Below are positions 1 to 8,654 of a DNA stretch of 64,000 bases, piece by piece (positions within the stretch are counted from its first letter, which is position 1; the number at the start of each line of letters is the position of its first letter). The stretch comes from Klebsiella michiganensis (GTDB lineage Bacteria > Pseudomonadota > Gammaproteobacteria > Enterobacterales > Enterobacteriaceae): contig NZ_PRDB01000008.1 of the NCBI RefSeq assembly GCF_002925905.1, forward strand, positions 186,001-250,000, written 5' to 3'. The notes under the pieces were generated by a model. The model was not told where the DNA came from and searched no databases. It saw nothing but the letters and a program-made list of their open reading frames with translations. The translations under genes were made by a program, and so were the position numbers.

Positions 1-508
1 GGGAATCAGGCGTCGCTTCGCCGCGCTGCCAGGCGCGGTAGATCGCGGCGATCTGGCGGGTAATCGCCGGGAAGCTGAAGCCATCGACCAGCAAATGGTG
101 GTAACGCTGATACCAGTACCAGCGGTTATCGCCCACCCGCAGCAGCTGATGGCAGACCAGCGGATTGCCGCCGTCCACCCGCAGGTTTTGTCCGAGGTCG
201 GCCTGCATCAGCGCCAGCGCGGCCGCGTGCGGGTCGCTCGCGGCACGCAGATCCCGGTAATCCGGTTCGGCAAACGCACGATGTTCATCGACCCACTGCC
301 AGGCTTCGCCGTTATCTTCGCAAAAACGCATGCTGAGGGTGTCGGCCTGCGACAGCCCGGTGACAATGGCCCGGCCGAGCAGTATCGGGTCGATATCACC
401 GCGCAGCTCAACATAGTGGGCGACGCTCCAGGCGCCGGGCAGCGTCGAGAGGCGCTCCGCCATCCAGATCCCCGGCTGCGCCGCAACCAGCGGTAAACGT
501 GTGGTCAT
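1..508 (-). CDS. entF: EntF, enterobactin synthetase component F (N-terminal part only, runs off window)
   Basis: This is the 5' end of the non-ribosomal peptide synthetase that activates serine and assembles the enterobactin trilactone in the cytoplasm. About 169 residues are present. The start MTTRLPLVAAQPGIW is typical of EntF. The condensation-domain active-site motif HHLLVDG lies near residue 140 (about positions 70-100). The start is the ATG at 508-506, preceded by a GAGGAG ribosome site that overlaps the stop of ybdZ, suggesting translational coupling. It is the last gene seen of the leftward fes-ybdZ-entF unit and should share the Fur-controlled promoter upstream of fes. The adenylation, carrier-protein and thioesterase domains lie outside the window, so intactness cannot be judged. 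Confidence 0.95.
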   Translation of the reverse strand, partial: MTTRLPLVAAQPGIWMAERLSTLPGAWSVAHYVELRGDIDPILLGRAIVTGLSQADTLSMRFCEDNGEAWQWVDEHRAFAEPDYRDLRAASDPHAAALALMQADLGQNLRVDGGNPLVCHQLLRVGDNRWYWYQRYHHLLVDGFSFPAITRQIAAIYRAWQRGEATPDS

Positions 509-518
509 CGTGGGCTCC

Positions 519-722
519 TCAGGATGCATGGTGGGCGGGGGTCAAGGTAGACCAGTTTGCCGCCAGCCAGTCATTGCACGCCGCTAACGACTGCGGCGGG
601 CACTCCACCGACCAGCCTTCCGGCAGCGCGCAGGAGTGCGGCCACAGGCTGAACTGCTGCTGGCCATTGCGCAGGATGTAAAACTGCCCTTGCGGATTGT
701 CGAAGGGGTTACTGAATTGCAT
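519..722 (-). CDS. ybdZ: YbdZ, MbtH-like protein of enterobactin synthesis
   Basis: A 67-residue MbtH-family protein, the small partner that binds NRPS adenylation domains and here is expected to activate EntF. The opening MQFSNPFDNPQGQFYILRNG and the conserved spacing of N, S, W, P and G residues (SLWPHSCALPEGW) are the family signature. It sits between fes (27-base gap) and entF (10-base gap) in one leftward transcription unit, the same order as in E. coli. Length matches the family, and nothing is broken or unusual. Confidence 0.95.
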   Translation of the reverse strand: MQFSNPFDNPQGQFYILRNGQQQFSLWPHSCALPEGWSVECPPQSLAACNDWLAANWSTLTPAHHAS

Positions 723-749
723 GTCTAATTCCTCGTAAAGCGCGCGTTG

Positions 750-1949
750 TTACTCATCACGGCATAAAGGCTGCCACAGCTGGATAAGCCCGGCGGTCAG
801 CCCGCCGCGCCAGCACAGCGCATCATGCCCGCCGTCAACCTGACGCCAGAAAATCGTCTGCTGTTCCAGATGCGCCAGTAGCGCCTGGTTGGCGCGAAAA
901 ATGATCGGCTCGCGAATACCGGCTTCCAGCCAGATACGTAGCCCTTGCGGATGTAATTCGCCGCGGCTCAGGCGGTCAATCAGCAGACCCGTCTGCGCGC
1001 CGCCGCGATGCGGCCACCAGTAAGAGCCGGACTGGCTGAGCACGCAGCCAAAGCGCTGGGGCCAGTAGAGCGCGGCGAACATCGAGGCCAGGCCGCCAAA
1101 GCTCTGACCCGCCACCACCGTGCGGTCGGCGCGATCGCTGAAAGGCGCCAGCCGGTGAACCATTGGCAGCAGTTCTTCCTGAACCGCCAGCCAGAACGCC
1201 TCATTGCAGGGAAGCTCCGCGGCCCGGTGCGGATTATCAATCGCGTCAATCAGCAGATAAATCGCCGGCGGGAGCCGTTTTTCGCGGGTTAAGCCCGCCA
1301 GCGGCGCCCATACCGGCATGCTTTCGGCCCAGAACTGGCCATCCAGCAGGATCGCCAGCGGGCGCGCCTGCGGCTGCGCGTCGCCGGTGGCGTAAACCCA
1401 TATCCGTCGGCGGTTGCCGAGGCGCTGGCTCTGCCATTCGATGCAGAGCGGCGGTGGATAAGGTTCATCGCGCAGGGCCCAGCCGGGCTGTTCGGGGGCG
1501 TCCGGCAGCTCCAGAGCGGAGACCGCGTGGCCGCGCCCGCCCTTCCAGCTTTGCGGATTGAGCGGGTCGGCAATCGCCTGCGGCAGCAGCCTGCGCCAGC
1601 CTTCGCGCAGCAGCGCGCGGTCCGGGCCGTCACCGTTAAAAAGCTGGGGGGAAAAGTCGTCGTCGCGGGCGGAAGGGATAAAGCAATAGCTGCCGCGCCA
1701 GGTCGGAGAAAGCGTGGTTTGCCAGCACCAGGCATCGGTACCGGGAATGCGCCGCAGGGTTTGCGGTACGGCATTTTTATGATGGTCAGTCACGCCGGTG
1801 ATATAAATCCATACCCGCTGGATGGCCGAAGACGTTTCGTTGCCCGCCGGATCGCGCCACCAGAAGGTTACCCGATACGCGCCTTCAACGGCTTCGATTT
1901 GCAGGCCGGAGATATGCTGCCACCAGTCGTCACTTCCTGTCTTATGCAT
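750..1949 (-). CDS. fes: Fes, enterochelin (ferric enterobactin) esterase
   Basis: A cytoplasmic serine esterase that cleaves the trilactone of imported ferric enterobactin so iron can be released. It has 399 residues, about the size of E. coli Fes. An N-terminal enterochelin-esterase domain is followed by an alpha/beta hydrolase domain. The nucleophile elbow GQSFGG is at residues 281-286 (Ser283) and a likely catalytic His lies in DGGHDALCW near residue 375. There is no signal peptide, consistent with cytoplasmic action. It is first in the leftward unit fes-ybdZ-entF and divergent from fepA. A second, periplasmic relative lies at 58197-59819. Confidence 0.95.
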   Translation of the reverse strand: MHKTGSDDWWQHISGLQIEAVEGAYRVTFWWRDPAGNETSSAIQRVWIYITGVTDHHKNAVPQTLRRIPGTDAWCWQTTLSPTWRGSYCFIPSARDDDFSPQLFNGDGPDRALLREGWRRLLPQAIADPLNPQSWKGGRGHAVSALELPDAPEQPGWALRDEPYPPPLCIEWQSQRLGNRRRIWVYATGDAQPQARPLAILLDGQFWAESMPVWAPLAGLTREKRLPPAIYLLIDAIDNPHRAAELPCNEAFWLAVQEELLPMVHRLAPFSDRADRTVVAGQSFGGLASMFAALYWPQRFGCVLSQSGSYWWPHRGGAQTGLLIDRLSRGELHPQGLRIWLEAGIREPIIFRANQALLAHLEQQTIFWRQVDGGHDALCWRGGLTAGLIQLWQPLCRDE

Positions 1950-2007
1950 TCCTTTTCAACCCTATGTTTATCGTGACATTTATCAACAAACGCATTAATA
2001 AACGCAA

Positions 2008-2050
2008 TATTTATTGATAATATTATTGATAACTATTTTCATTTGCAATA
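2008..2050. promoter_or_regulatory. Probable Fur-box array in the fes/fepA divergent promoter
   Basis: The 272-base fes-fepA gap holds an AT-rich block with repeated GATAAT-like units: TTGATAATATTATTGATAAC at 2014-2033, then TATTTTCATTTGCAATA. These approximate overlapping copies of the Fur consensus hexamer. This is the established position of the Fur-repressed bidirectional fes/fepA promoter in enterics. The exact box boundaries are my reading and were not scored against a matrix. Confidence 0.7.
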
Positions 2051-2221
2051 GCGTATTAGCGCGCTGTGGGAAGCGCGTCTTTCAAAATTAAACATGTCTG
2101 AGAGGGCTCATTTAGTCCGCGACGGAGCGCCCTTTGCCCTCGACTGGCAACATTGATACCGCCTCTCCTCCCGCTGGGAAGGGTCTTTTGGAGAAGGTGG
2201 CGACAAAAAGCAGGAATTACA

Positions 2222-4471
2222 ATGAATAACAGGATCAAATCCCTGGCCTTGCTGGTCAATCTGGGAATCTACGGGGCTGCGTTTCCGCTGAGCGCGGCGG
2301 AAACCGCCTCCGATAGCAAAACCGCAACCGCTGATGAAACCATGGTCGTCACCGCCGCCGAGCAGAACCTGCAGGCGCCCGGCGTTTCAACCATTACCGC
2401 AGATGAAATTCGTAAACGCCCGCCTGCGCGTGACGTGTCGGAAATTATCCGTACCATGCCCGGCGTTAACCTGACCGGCAACTCCACCAGCGGCCAGCGC
2501 GGCAATAATCGCCAGATTGATATTCGCGGCATGGGCCCGGAAAACACCCTGATCCTGATTGACGGCAAGCCCGTGACCAGCCGCAACTCCGTGCGTCTGG
2601 GCTGGCGCGGCGAGCGCGATACCCGCGGCGATACTTCATGGGTACCGCCGGAGCTGATCGAACGTATTGAAGTCATTCGCGGCCCGGCGGCCGCGCGCTA
2701 CGGCAACGGCGCGGCGGGCGGCGTGGTCAATATCATCACCAAGAAAAGCGACGGCGAATGGCATGGTTCATGGAACACCTACATGAACGCCCCGGAGCAT
2801 AAAGAAGAAGGCTCGACCAAACGCACCAACTTTAGCCTCAGCGGCCCGCTGGGCGGCGATTTCAGCTTCCGCCTGCTGGGCAACCTCGATAAAACGCAGG
2901 CCGATGCCTGGGATATCAACGACGGGCATCAGTCAGAGCGTACCGGCGCGTACGCTAATACCATGCCTGCCGGGCGTGAAGGGGTTAAAAATAAGAACAT
3001 TAACGGCGTCGTGCGCTGGGATTTCGCCCCGATGCAGTCGCTGGAGTTTGAATCCGGCTACAGCCGTCAGGGCAACCTCTACGCGGGCGATACGCAGAAC
3101 ACCAATACCAACGATCTGGTAAAAGAGAACTACGGAAAAGAAACGAACCGCCTCTATCGCCAGACTTACTCCGTCACCTGGAACGGCGGCTGGGATAACG
3201 GCGTGACCACCAGCAACTGGGCCCAGTACGAACGTACCCGCAACTCGCGTAAAGGCGAAGGTCTGGCGGGCGGTACGGAAGGTATCTTCAACAGCAACCA
3301 GTTCAGCGATATCGACCTGGCCGACGTGATGCTGCACAGCGAAGTTAACATCCCGCTGGATCTGGTGTTTAACCAGAACCTGACGCTGGGCACCGAGTGG
3401 AACCAGCAGCGGATGAAGGATTTGGCGTCAAATACCCAAACCTTTATGGGCGGCGATATCGACGGCTATGACAGCACCGGCCGTAGCCCATACTCGAAGG
3501 CCGAGATCTTCTCCCTGTTTGCCGAAGACAACGTGGAGCTGACCGACACCACCATGCTGACGCCGGCGCTGCGTTTCGATCATCACACCATCGTCGGCAA
3601 CAACTGGAGCCCGTCGCTCAACCTGTCTCAGGGGCTGGGGGATGACTTCACGTTGAAAATGGGCATCGCCCGCGCCTATAAAGCGCCGAGCCTGTACCAA
3701 ACCAACCCGAACTATATTCTCTATAGCAAAGGCCAGGGCTGCTACGCCAGCGGCACCGGTACCGGTTGCTACATGATGGGTAACGATGACCTGAAAGCCG
3801 AAACCAGCATCAACAAAGAGATTGGCCTTGAGTTTAAACGCGACGGCTGGCTGGCGGGGGTGACCTGGTTCCGCAACGACTACCGCGATAAAATCGAAGC
3901 CGGCTACGCGCCGATTTCGCAGACTACGAACGGTAAAGTGAAAACTGATATCTATCAGTGGGAAAACGTGCCTAAAGCGGTGGTTGAAGGTCTGGAAGGC
4001 ACCCTGAACGTGCCGGTCAGCGAAACGGTGAACTGGACCAATAACATCACTTATATGCTGCAAAGTAAAAACAAGGAAACCGGCGATCGTCTGTCGATTA
4101 TTCCGGAATATACCCTGAACTCCACCCTGAGCTGGCAGATTCAGCAGGATATTTCCGTACAGTCGACCTTCACCTGGTACGGCAAGCAGCAGCCGAAGAA
4201 ATATAACTACAAAGGTGAGCCCGCGGTGGGTTCTGAAACGGATGAAGTCAGCCCATACAGCATCGTTGGCCTGAGCGCCACCTGGGATGTGACCAAAAAC
4301 GTCAGCCTGACCGGCGGCGTGGATAACGTCTTCGACAAGCGCCACTGGCGCGCGGGGAATGCGCAAACCACCGGTAGCCTGACCGATGTTTCTTATATGG
4401 CTGGCGCGGGCGCCAATACCTATAACGAATCAGGCCGCACCTGGTATCTGGGCGTCAATACCCACTTCTGA
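2222..4471 (+). CDS. fepA: FepA, TonB-dependent ferric enterobactin receptor
   Basis: Outer-membrane gated porin that imports ferric enterobactin with energy from TonB-ExbBD. It has 749 residues from the ATG at 2222; an upstream in-frame extension to 2153 lacks a signal-peptide-like start and was not used. The signal peptide ends near residue 26 (FPLSAA). The TonB box DETMVVTAA is at about 38-46, followed by the plug domain (GVNLTGNSTSGQRGNNRQIDIRGMG region) and a beta-barrel ending in aromatic Phe (GVNTHF), as outer-membrane insertion requires. Divergent from fes and upstream of entD, as in E. coli. Expected to be Fur-repressed. Confidence 0.96.
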   Translation: MNNRIKSLALLVNLGIYGAAFPLSAAETASDSKTATADETMVVTAAEQNLQAPGVSTITADEIRKRPPARDVSEIIRTMPGVNLTGNSTSGQRGNNRQIDIRGMGPENTLILIDGKPVTSRNSVRLGWRGERDTRGDTSWVPPELIERIEVIRGPAAARYGNGAAGGVVNIITKKSDGEWHGSWNTYMNAPEHKEEGSTKRTNFSLSGPLGGDFSFRLLGNLDKTQADAWDINDGHQSERTGAYANTMPAGREGVKNKNINGVVRWDFAPMQSLEFESGYSRQGNLYAGDTQNTNTNDLVKENYGKETNRLYRQTYSVTWNGGWDNGVTTSNWAQYERTRNSRKGEGLAGGTEGIFNSNQFSDIDLADVMLHSEVNIPLDLVFNQNLTLGTEWNQQRMKDLASNTQTFMGGDIDGYDSTGRSPYSKAEIFSLFAEDNVELTDTTMLTPALRFDHHTIVGNNWSPSLNLSQGLGDDFTLKMGIARAYKAPSLYQTNPNYILYSKGQGCYASGTGTGCYMMGNDDLKAETSINKEIGLEFKRDGWLAGVTWFRNDYRDKIEAGYAPISQTTNGKVKTDIYQWENVPKAVVEGLEGTLNVPVSETVNWTNNITYMLQSKNKETGDRLSIIPEYTLNSTLSWQIQQDISVQSTFTWYGKQQPKKYNYKGEPAVGSETDEVSPYSIVGLSATWDVTKNVSLTGGVDNVFDKRHWRAGNAQTTGSLTDVSYMAGAGANTYNESGRTWYLGVNTHF

Positions 4472-4488
4472 TTGTCTGGCCGTTCCCC

Positions 4489-4512
4489 CCGCCCTCTTGC
4501 CATAGAGGGCGG
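4489..4512 (+). terminator. Hairpin between fepA and entD
   Basis: Perfect 9-bp inverted repeat CCGCCCTCT (4489-4497) and AGAGGGCGG (4504-4512), 18 bases after the fepA stop. No T-run follows on the + strand, so it may only attenuate or protect the fepA transcript rather than end it before entD. Confidence 0.5.
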
Positions 4513-4539
4513 CGGGGAGAATCTGTTAACATCCCCCCT

Positions 4540-5163
4540 ATGCAAACCCAACGTTCTATCATTCAGCTTGCCGATCGCTCGCTGCAGCGTGTCGATTTCG
4601 ACCCATTGACCTTTCGGCCTGAAGATCTCCTCTGGCTGCCGCACTATGCCCGGCTAAGCGACTGCGCCCGCAAGCGGCAGACCGAGCACCTCGCGGGGCG
4701 TATCGCCGCGGTTTACGCGCTGCGGGAAGTCGGTGAAAAAGAGGTGCCTGCCGTTGGCGATCGGCGCCAGCCCCTGTGGCCCGCGCCGTGGTATGGCAGC
4801 ATCAGCCACTGCGAACGCAGCGCGCTGGCGGTTGTCTCCGCCGGGCCGGTCGGCGTTGATATTGAGCGCATCCTGTCTCCCGCCCTCGCGGCCGAGCTGG
4901 AAAGCAGCATCGTCAATAGCGCGGAAAAAAGCCTGCTGGACGCCAGCGGCCTGCCGTCGGCGCTGGCGCTGACGCTGGCGTTTTCGGCAAAAGAGAGCGC
5001 ATTTAAGGCCAGCCCGCCCGAAATACAGAACGGCGTGGGTTTCAGCGATTTTGAGGTGACGTATATAAAGGAAGGAAATCTGCTTCTTCGGCTCTCCGCC
5101 GGGGAGTATCGGCTGCAATGGATTAAGGCCGGTGACTACGTCATCACGCTCTGCGCATCGTAA
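4540..5163 (+). CDS. entD: EntD, phosphopantetheinyl transferase of enterobactin synthesis
   Basis: Transfers 4'-phosphopantetheine from CoA to the carrier domains of EntF and EntB. It has 207 residues. The two Sfp-type metal/CoA motifs are visible: GVDIE at residues 105-109 and FSAKES-AFKA at about 148-157. An upstream WYGSISHCE segment is the third conserved block. It lies 68 bases downstream of fepA in the same direction and is followed by a strong palindromic terminator. Length and motifs are normal. In E. coli the next gene group is hokE-ybdK; here an accessory catabolic cluster begins instead. Confidence 0.93.
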   Translation: MQTQRSIIQLADRSLQRVDFDPLTFRPEDLLWLPHYARLSDCARKRQTEHLAGRIAAVYALREVGEKEVPAVGDRRQPLWPAPWYGSISHCERSALAVVSAGPVGVDIERILSPALAAELESSIVNSAEKSLLDASGLPSALALTLAFSAKESAFKASPPEIQNGVGFSDFEVTYIKEGNLLLRLSAGEYRLQWIKAGDYVITLCAS

Positions 5164-5170
5164 AAAACAA

Positions 5171-5196
5171 AACCCGCGCGGCAGACCGCGCGGGTT
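5171..5196. terminator. Bidirectional terminator between entD and transketolase genes
   Basis: Perfect 11-bp stem AACCCGCGCGG (5171-5181) and CCGCGCGGGTT (5186-5196) with a 4-base loop. On the minus strand it is followed by a T-rich run (complement of TAAAAAACAA at 5161-5170), so it should terminate the leftward transketolase unit efficiently. It also sits 7 bases after the entD stop for rightward transcripts. Confidence 0.8.
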
Positions 5197-5218
5197 ATCG
5201 GTTTAAGCCGGCGTAAAG

Positions 5219-6154
5219 TCAGCGCATTTTCTGCGCCAGCCCGGCGACGGAAGCGGCATCGAAGCCGTGGTGTTTGCGCAGCCAGCCGCGGTCTGCCGCC
5301 GCCGCATACTCGCCATCCGGGATCCCCAGACGTTTGAGCGGGATTCCCGCGCCGGCTTCGGCCAGCACTTCCGCCACCAGGCTCCCCAAGCCGCCGTTGA
5401 CGTTATGCTCCTCCACCGTTATCACCGCTTTGCACGGCTTCAGGGCCGCCAGCAGCGCGGCGGTATCGCAAGGGCGAATGGACGGCACGCTCACCACTTT
5501 GGCCTGAATCCCCGCATCGGCCAGCCTCTGCGCGGCATCGACGATTTCATGCACCGTCGAGCCGGTGGCCACCAGCGCGATATCCTCGCCTTCCCGCAGC
5601 GTAACGACTGCTCCCGGCACAAAGCGATAGCTTTCATCGTGCAGCTCCGGCAGCGCCTTGCCGTCGAGGCGAATATAGACCGGCCCCTGATAGCCGATGG
5701 CGTAATCGATAATCTGCCGACATTCGCGCGGCGAAGACGGAGCGAAAATCTGGATATTACCGAAGCCGCGCATCACCGCCAGATCGTCAATCGCGTGATG
5801 GGTGCTGGCCAGCGGGCCGTAGCTGGCGCCGGCGTTAAGGCCAAATAGCTTAACGTTGGTGTTGTTATAGCAAACGTCGACTTTAATCTGCTCATTGGCG
5901 CGGGAAATCAGGAACGGCGCGGCGTTACAGGTGACCGCCACTTTGCCCCCCAGCGCCAGACCCGCCGCCGTCCCGACCATGCTCTGCTCGGCGATACCCA
6001 CGTTCACCAGACGCCCGGGGAACTGTTTAATAAACGGCGCGATTTTGGCCGTTGACGTGGAGTCAGCCACCACCGGCACCAGATCGACGCCGCGGTCGAC
6101 CGCATCAATAAAGGCCTGAACCATCACGCTCGCCAGGTGTTCTGCATTACTCAT
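5219..6154 (-). CDS. Split transketolase, C-terminal subunit (pyrimidine-binding and C-terminal domains)
   Basis: One half of a two-polypeptide transketolase: the subunit with the pyrimidine-binding domain (region VNVGIAEQSMVGTAAGLALGG, where Glu contacts the TPP pyrimidine) and the C-terminal domain. It has 311 residues. The start overlaps the end of the N-terminal subunit by 8 bases, so the two are coupled and probably form a heteromer. Split transketolases often serve sugar-catabolic operons rather than the central pentose phosphate pathway; AptA/AptB of apiose catabolism are a characterised example. Here it is divergent from a SorC-type regulator, a kinase and an ABC importer. The substrate cannot be read from the sequence. 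Confidence 0.85.
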   Translation of the reverse strand: MSNAEHLASVMVQAFIDAVDRGVDLVPVVADSTSTAKIAPFIKQFPGRLVNVGIAEQSMVGTAAGLALGGKVAVTCNAAPFLISRANEQIKVDVCYNNTNVKLFGLNAGASYGPLASTHHAIDDLAVMRGFGNIQIFAPSSPRECRQIIDYAIGYQGPVYIRLDGKALPELHDESYRFVPGAVVTLREGEDIALVATGSTVHEIVDAAQRLADAGIQAKVVSVPSIRPCDTAALLAALKPCKAVITVEEHNVNGGLGSLVAEVLAEAGAGIPLKRLGIPDGEYAAAADRGWLRKHHGFDAASVAGLAQKMR

Positions 6155-6977
6155 CTTTCAGTTCCTCCAGTGCCAGTGCAATTTCTTCGCCTTTCGGTAC
6201 CCGGTGGTGCCACTCCGGGCGCCCCTGGATAAAGGAAATACCGGCACCTTTCGTGGTGTTGGCGATAACGACGTTCGGTTTACCTTCCTGCTTCAGCCCT
6301 TCCAGGGTCGCCACTACCGACGCCATGTCGTTGCCCTGGCATTCGGTGACCGTCATCCCGAAGGCCTTCCATTTATCAGCCAGCGGATCGGTATTCATGA
6401 TTTCGCGCGTCGGACCCGCCAGCTGGAGATTGTTCTTGTCATTAATAATGATGAGATTATCAAGGCCGTAGTGCGCAGCGGCCAGCGCCGCTTCCCAGTT
6501 GCTGCCTTCCGCCAGCTCGCCATCGCCGGTAATTAAAAAAATGCGGCGGGAGCTGTTGCTTTTTTTCGCAGCCAGCGCCAGCCCCACCGCAACAGGCAAA
6601 CCGTGGCCCAGCGCGCCGGTGTTGAGCTCAATCCCCGGCGTTTTCTGGCGCACCGGGTGACCCGGAAGATGGGAGTTCGCATGCTGATAGGTTTCCAGCC
6701 ACTCAACCGGAAAGAAGCCCGCCTCGGCCAGCACGCAGTAGTAGCAGCCCACCGCATGGCCTTTCGACTGGATGTAGATATCGCGCTGGTCGTCAGCCAG
6801 ACGCTCCGGCGCGACGTTTAGAATGCGGAAATAGAGCGCGGTGAGCAGTTCAACCTGCGACAGGTCGGCGCCGGTGTGCCCGCCCGCAGGGCTGTTGGCG
6901 TTCAATCTGACGATATGGCGACGTACGGCGCGGGCTTTACGCTCAAGGGCCTGGACATCATAGCTATAGGGATTCAT
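6147..6977 (-). CDS. Split transketolase, N-terminal TPP-binding subunit
   Basis: The TPP diphosphate-binding half, 276 residues. It shows SKGHA (about 72-76), GALGHGLPVAVG (about 121-132) and the TPP motif beginning GDGELAEGSNWE at about 151, with the trailing Asn in IIINDKNNLQ. It is the first gene of a two-gene leftward unit whose promoter faces the regulator at 7342. Together with the downstream C-terminal subunit it should transfer a two-carbon ketol unit from a phospho-ketose. Motifs look intact. Confidence 0.85.
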   Translation of the reverse strand: MNPYSYDVQALERKARAVRRHIVRLNANSPAGGHTGADLSQVELLTALYFRILNVAPERLADDQRDIYIQSKGHAVGCYYCVLAEAGFFPVEWLETYQHANSHLPGHPVRQKTPGIELNTGALGHGLPVAVGLALAAKKSNSSRRIFLITGDGELAEGSNWEAALAAAHYGLDNLIIINDKNNLQLAGPTREIMNTDPLADKWKAFGMTVTECQGNDMASVVATLEGLKQEGKPNVVIANTTKGAGISFIQGRPEWHHRVPKGEEIALALEELKDE

Positions 6978-7006
6978 TTAATACCTCTGAATTTATTTTC
7001 AACTTG

Positions 7007-7018
7007 GAATATTTATTC
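7007..7018. promoter_or_regulatory. Candidate operator, copy 1 (GAATATTTATTC)
   Basis: Near-perfect palindrome GAATATTTATTC, extended to GGAATATTTATTCC at 7006-7019. It lies 30 bases upstream of the N-terminal transketolase start, between it and the SorC-type regulator. The same motif recurs at 7161 and 8523, all in promoters of this cluster, so I infer it is the binding site of the regulator encoded at 7342. Confidence 0.5.
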
Positions 7019-7160
7019 CGTCAGGGACTAAAAAAACCAGACATCCCCAGGCAACGCATCGTAAGGCTTACGCCGCTGCATCATACTCAGGAACATTCTG
7101 CCTCCTTACCACCGGGCGTGACGTCACCCGGGCACTTTTCAGTTGACCTGAAATCGCCAT

Positions 7161-7172
7161 GAATATATATTC
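7161..7172. promoter_or_regulatory. Candidate operator, copy 2 (GAATATATATTC)
   Basis: Perfect 12-bp palindrome GAATATATATTC followed by ACT, in the middle of the 364-base divergent gap (6978-7341). The downstream flank resembles the one at 8523. The rest of the gap is AT-rich with no ORF of note. Confidence 0.5.
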
Positions 7173-7341
7173 ACTAACGACTCTTTATTCAATTATGCGG
7201 CTACTGTTCTGTTTTTGTCCATAGCTGATTTTGAGGATTGGCGAAAGTTAGATATCCATCACACTTAACTGTCTTTTCTTTTCGCGTATGATAATGAGCT
7301 CTAACATAATGGCTGCACGTAAATGATTTTCGGGGAAATAT

Positions 7342-8292
7342 ATGGCTAAGCAGGATGAACAACGGCTATTAGTTAAGATTGCCACGCTCTACTATCTTGA
7401 AGGACGAAAGCAGTCCGATATCGCTCAACTTCTCTCGCTTTCTCAGTCATTTATCTCCCGAGCGATCGCCCGCTGCCAAAAAGAAGGCGTGGTCAAAATC
7501 AGCGTTGTTCAGCCATCGAATATTTTCCTCAATCTTGAAAAAGGCCTCGAGGATCGCTACGGAATTAAACAGGCCATCGTCGTGGATACCGAAGAGGACG
7601 CCAGCGATCACACTATCAAGCGCGCCATTGGATCCGCCGCGGCCCACTATCTGGAAACGCGATTGCGGCCGAAAGATCTGATTGGCGTCTCGTCGTGGAG
7701 TTCGACTATCCGCGCAATGGTTGATGAGGTTCACGCGCAAAACCTGAAGGCCAACGGCGTGATTCAACTGCTCGGCGGCGTGGGTCCTAACGGTAACGTG
7801 CAGGCGACCATCCTGACCCAGACCCTGGCGCAGCGTCTGAACTGTGAAGCCTGGCTGCTCCCTTCCCAGAGCATCGAAGGTTCTACGGAGGAGAAAAATC
7901 GCCTCGTGGCCAGCAAAGATGTCGCCGATGTGATTGCGCGCTTCGACGAAGTCGATATCGCCATCGTCGGGATTGGCATCCTTGAACCTTCGCAGCTGCT
8001 CAAAACGTCCGGTAACTACTATCACGAAGATATGCTGCAGGTGCTGGCGGAACGCGGCGCCGTGGGTGACATTTGCCTGCACTACTACGATAAAAACGGC
8101 AAGGCGGTGTTACGCGATGATGAAGATCCTGTGATCGGCATGGCGCTGGAGAAAGTGAAGAAGTGCCCTAACGTGGTGGCCCTTGCCGGCGGCAGCGAGA
8201 AGGTAGCGGCTATCAAAGGCGCGCTTTCAGGCGGTTATATCGATGTTCTGATCACCGATTATCCAACGGCCAGGCTGCTTATCGCCGGGTAA
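7342..8292 (+). CDS. SorC/DeoR-type sugar-responsive transcriptional regulator
   Basis: A 316-residue regulator. The N-terminal helix-turn-helix spans about residues 18-52 (GRKQSDIAQLL-SLSQSFISRAIARC). It is followed by the SorC sugar-binding domain, a ribose-isomerase-like fold that usually senses a phosphorylated sugar and causes release from DNA. It is monocistronic, divergent from the split transketolase genes and upstream of the kinase/transporter operon. Three copies of a GAATAT-W-TATTC palindrome around it are candidate targets. The effector is unknown; by family logic it would be a phospho-ketose made by the kinase at 8655. Confidence 0.85.
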   Translation: MAKQDEQRLLVKIATLYYLEGRKQSDIAQLLSLSQSFISRAIARCQKEGVVKISVVQPSNIFLNLEKGLEDRYGIKQAIVVDTEEDASDHTIKRAIGSAAAHYLETRLRPKDLIGVSSWSSTIRAMVDEVHAQNLKANGVIQLLGGVGPNGNVQATILTQTLAQRLNCEAWLLPSQSIEGSTEEKNRLVASKDVADVIARFDEVDIAIVGIGILEPSQLLKTSGNYYHEDMLQVLAERGAVGDICLHYYDKNGKAVLRDDEDPVIGMALEKVKKCPNVVALAGGSEKVAAIKGALSGGYIDVLITDYPTARLLIAG

Positions 8293-8317
8293 TTTCCTCA
8301 CTCAAACACTTTCCCAC

Positions 8318-8349
8318 AGCCTTTACGCTTTCCTTCAGGCGTAAAGGCT
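8318..8349 (+). terminator. Hairpin after the SorC-type regulator
   Basis: Perfect 11-bp stem AGCCTTTACGC (8318-8328) and GCGTAAAGGCT (8339-8349) with a 10-base loop, 26 bases after the regulator stop. A T-run begins about 10 bases after the stem, so termination may be moderate. Confidence 0.6.
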
Positions 8350-8522
8350 TCGCCAATAAATTTTTATATTTCAATCGTATATAACCAGAAAACCGCGCTC
8401 TTTTCCCCCGACATCCGGAAGCTTCACCAAACGGATAAGTGTGATTGCCAGCACAATTGATAACTTTTCCTGTAGCCCGACGGGAAGTTTCTGGCTAAGG
8501 TAACAAATAAATAATCACTATC

Positions 8523-8534
8523 GAATATATATTC
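8523..8534. promoter_or_regulatory. Candidate operator, copy 3 (GAATATATATTC) before the kinase operon
   Basis: Exact repeat of the 12-bp palindrome at 7161-7172, about 120 bases upstream of the kinase start. The 362-base gap 8293-8654 otherwise holds the regulator's terminator and AT-rich promoter-like sequence. Confidence 0.5.
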
Positions 8535-8654
8535 AGTGATTAAAAAAGTGAAAACGAATTGTCACATCATGGCCTGCTAAGAAGCAATGCGATAAAGAGG
8601 AATGCCGACTTCCCCCTCCGCGCCAGGACGAAGTGTGACTCAGGAGACTACCTA

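Noticed and set aside
3428-4366. Long antisense ORF of 312 codons within fepA
   Set aside because: A shadow of the GC-rich fepA coding frame on the opposite strand, with no family features or ribosome site. The same reasoning removes many long antisense frames in betA, ybdK, the P-type ATPase and the RND genes.
8559-8654. Upstream extension of the FGGY kinase from a TTG codon
   Set aside because: The extra 32 residues are not kinase-like and there is no ribosome site, while the ATG at 8655 has AGGAG at good spacing.
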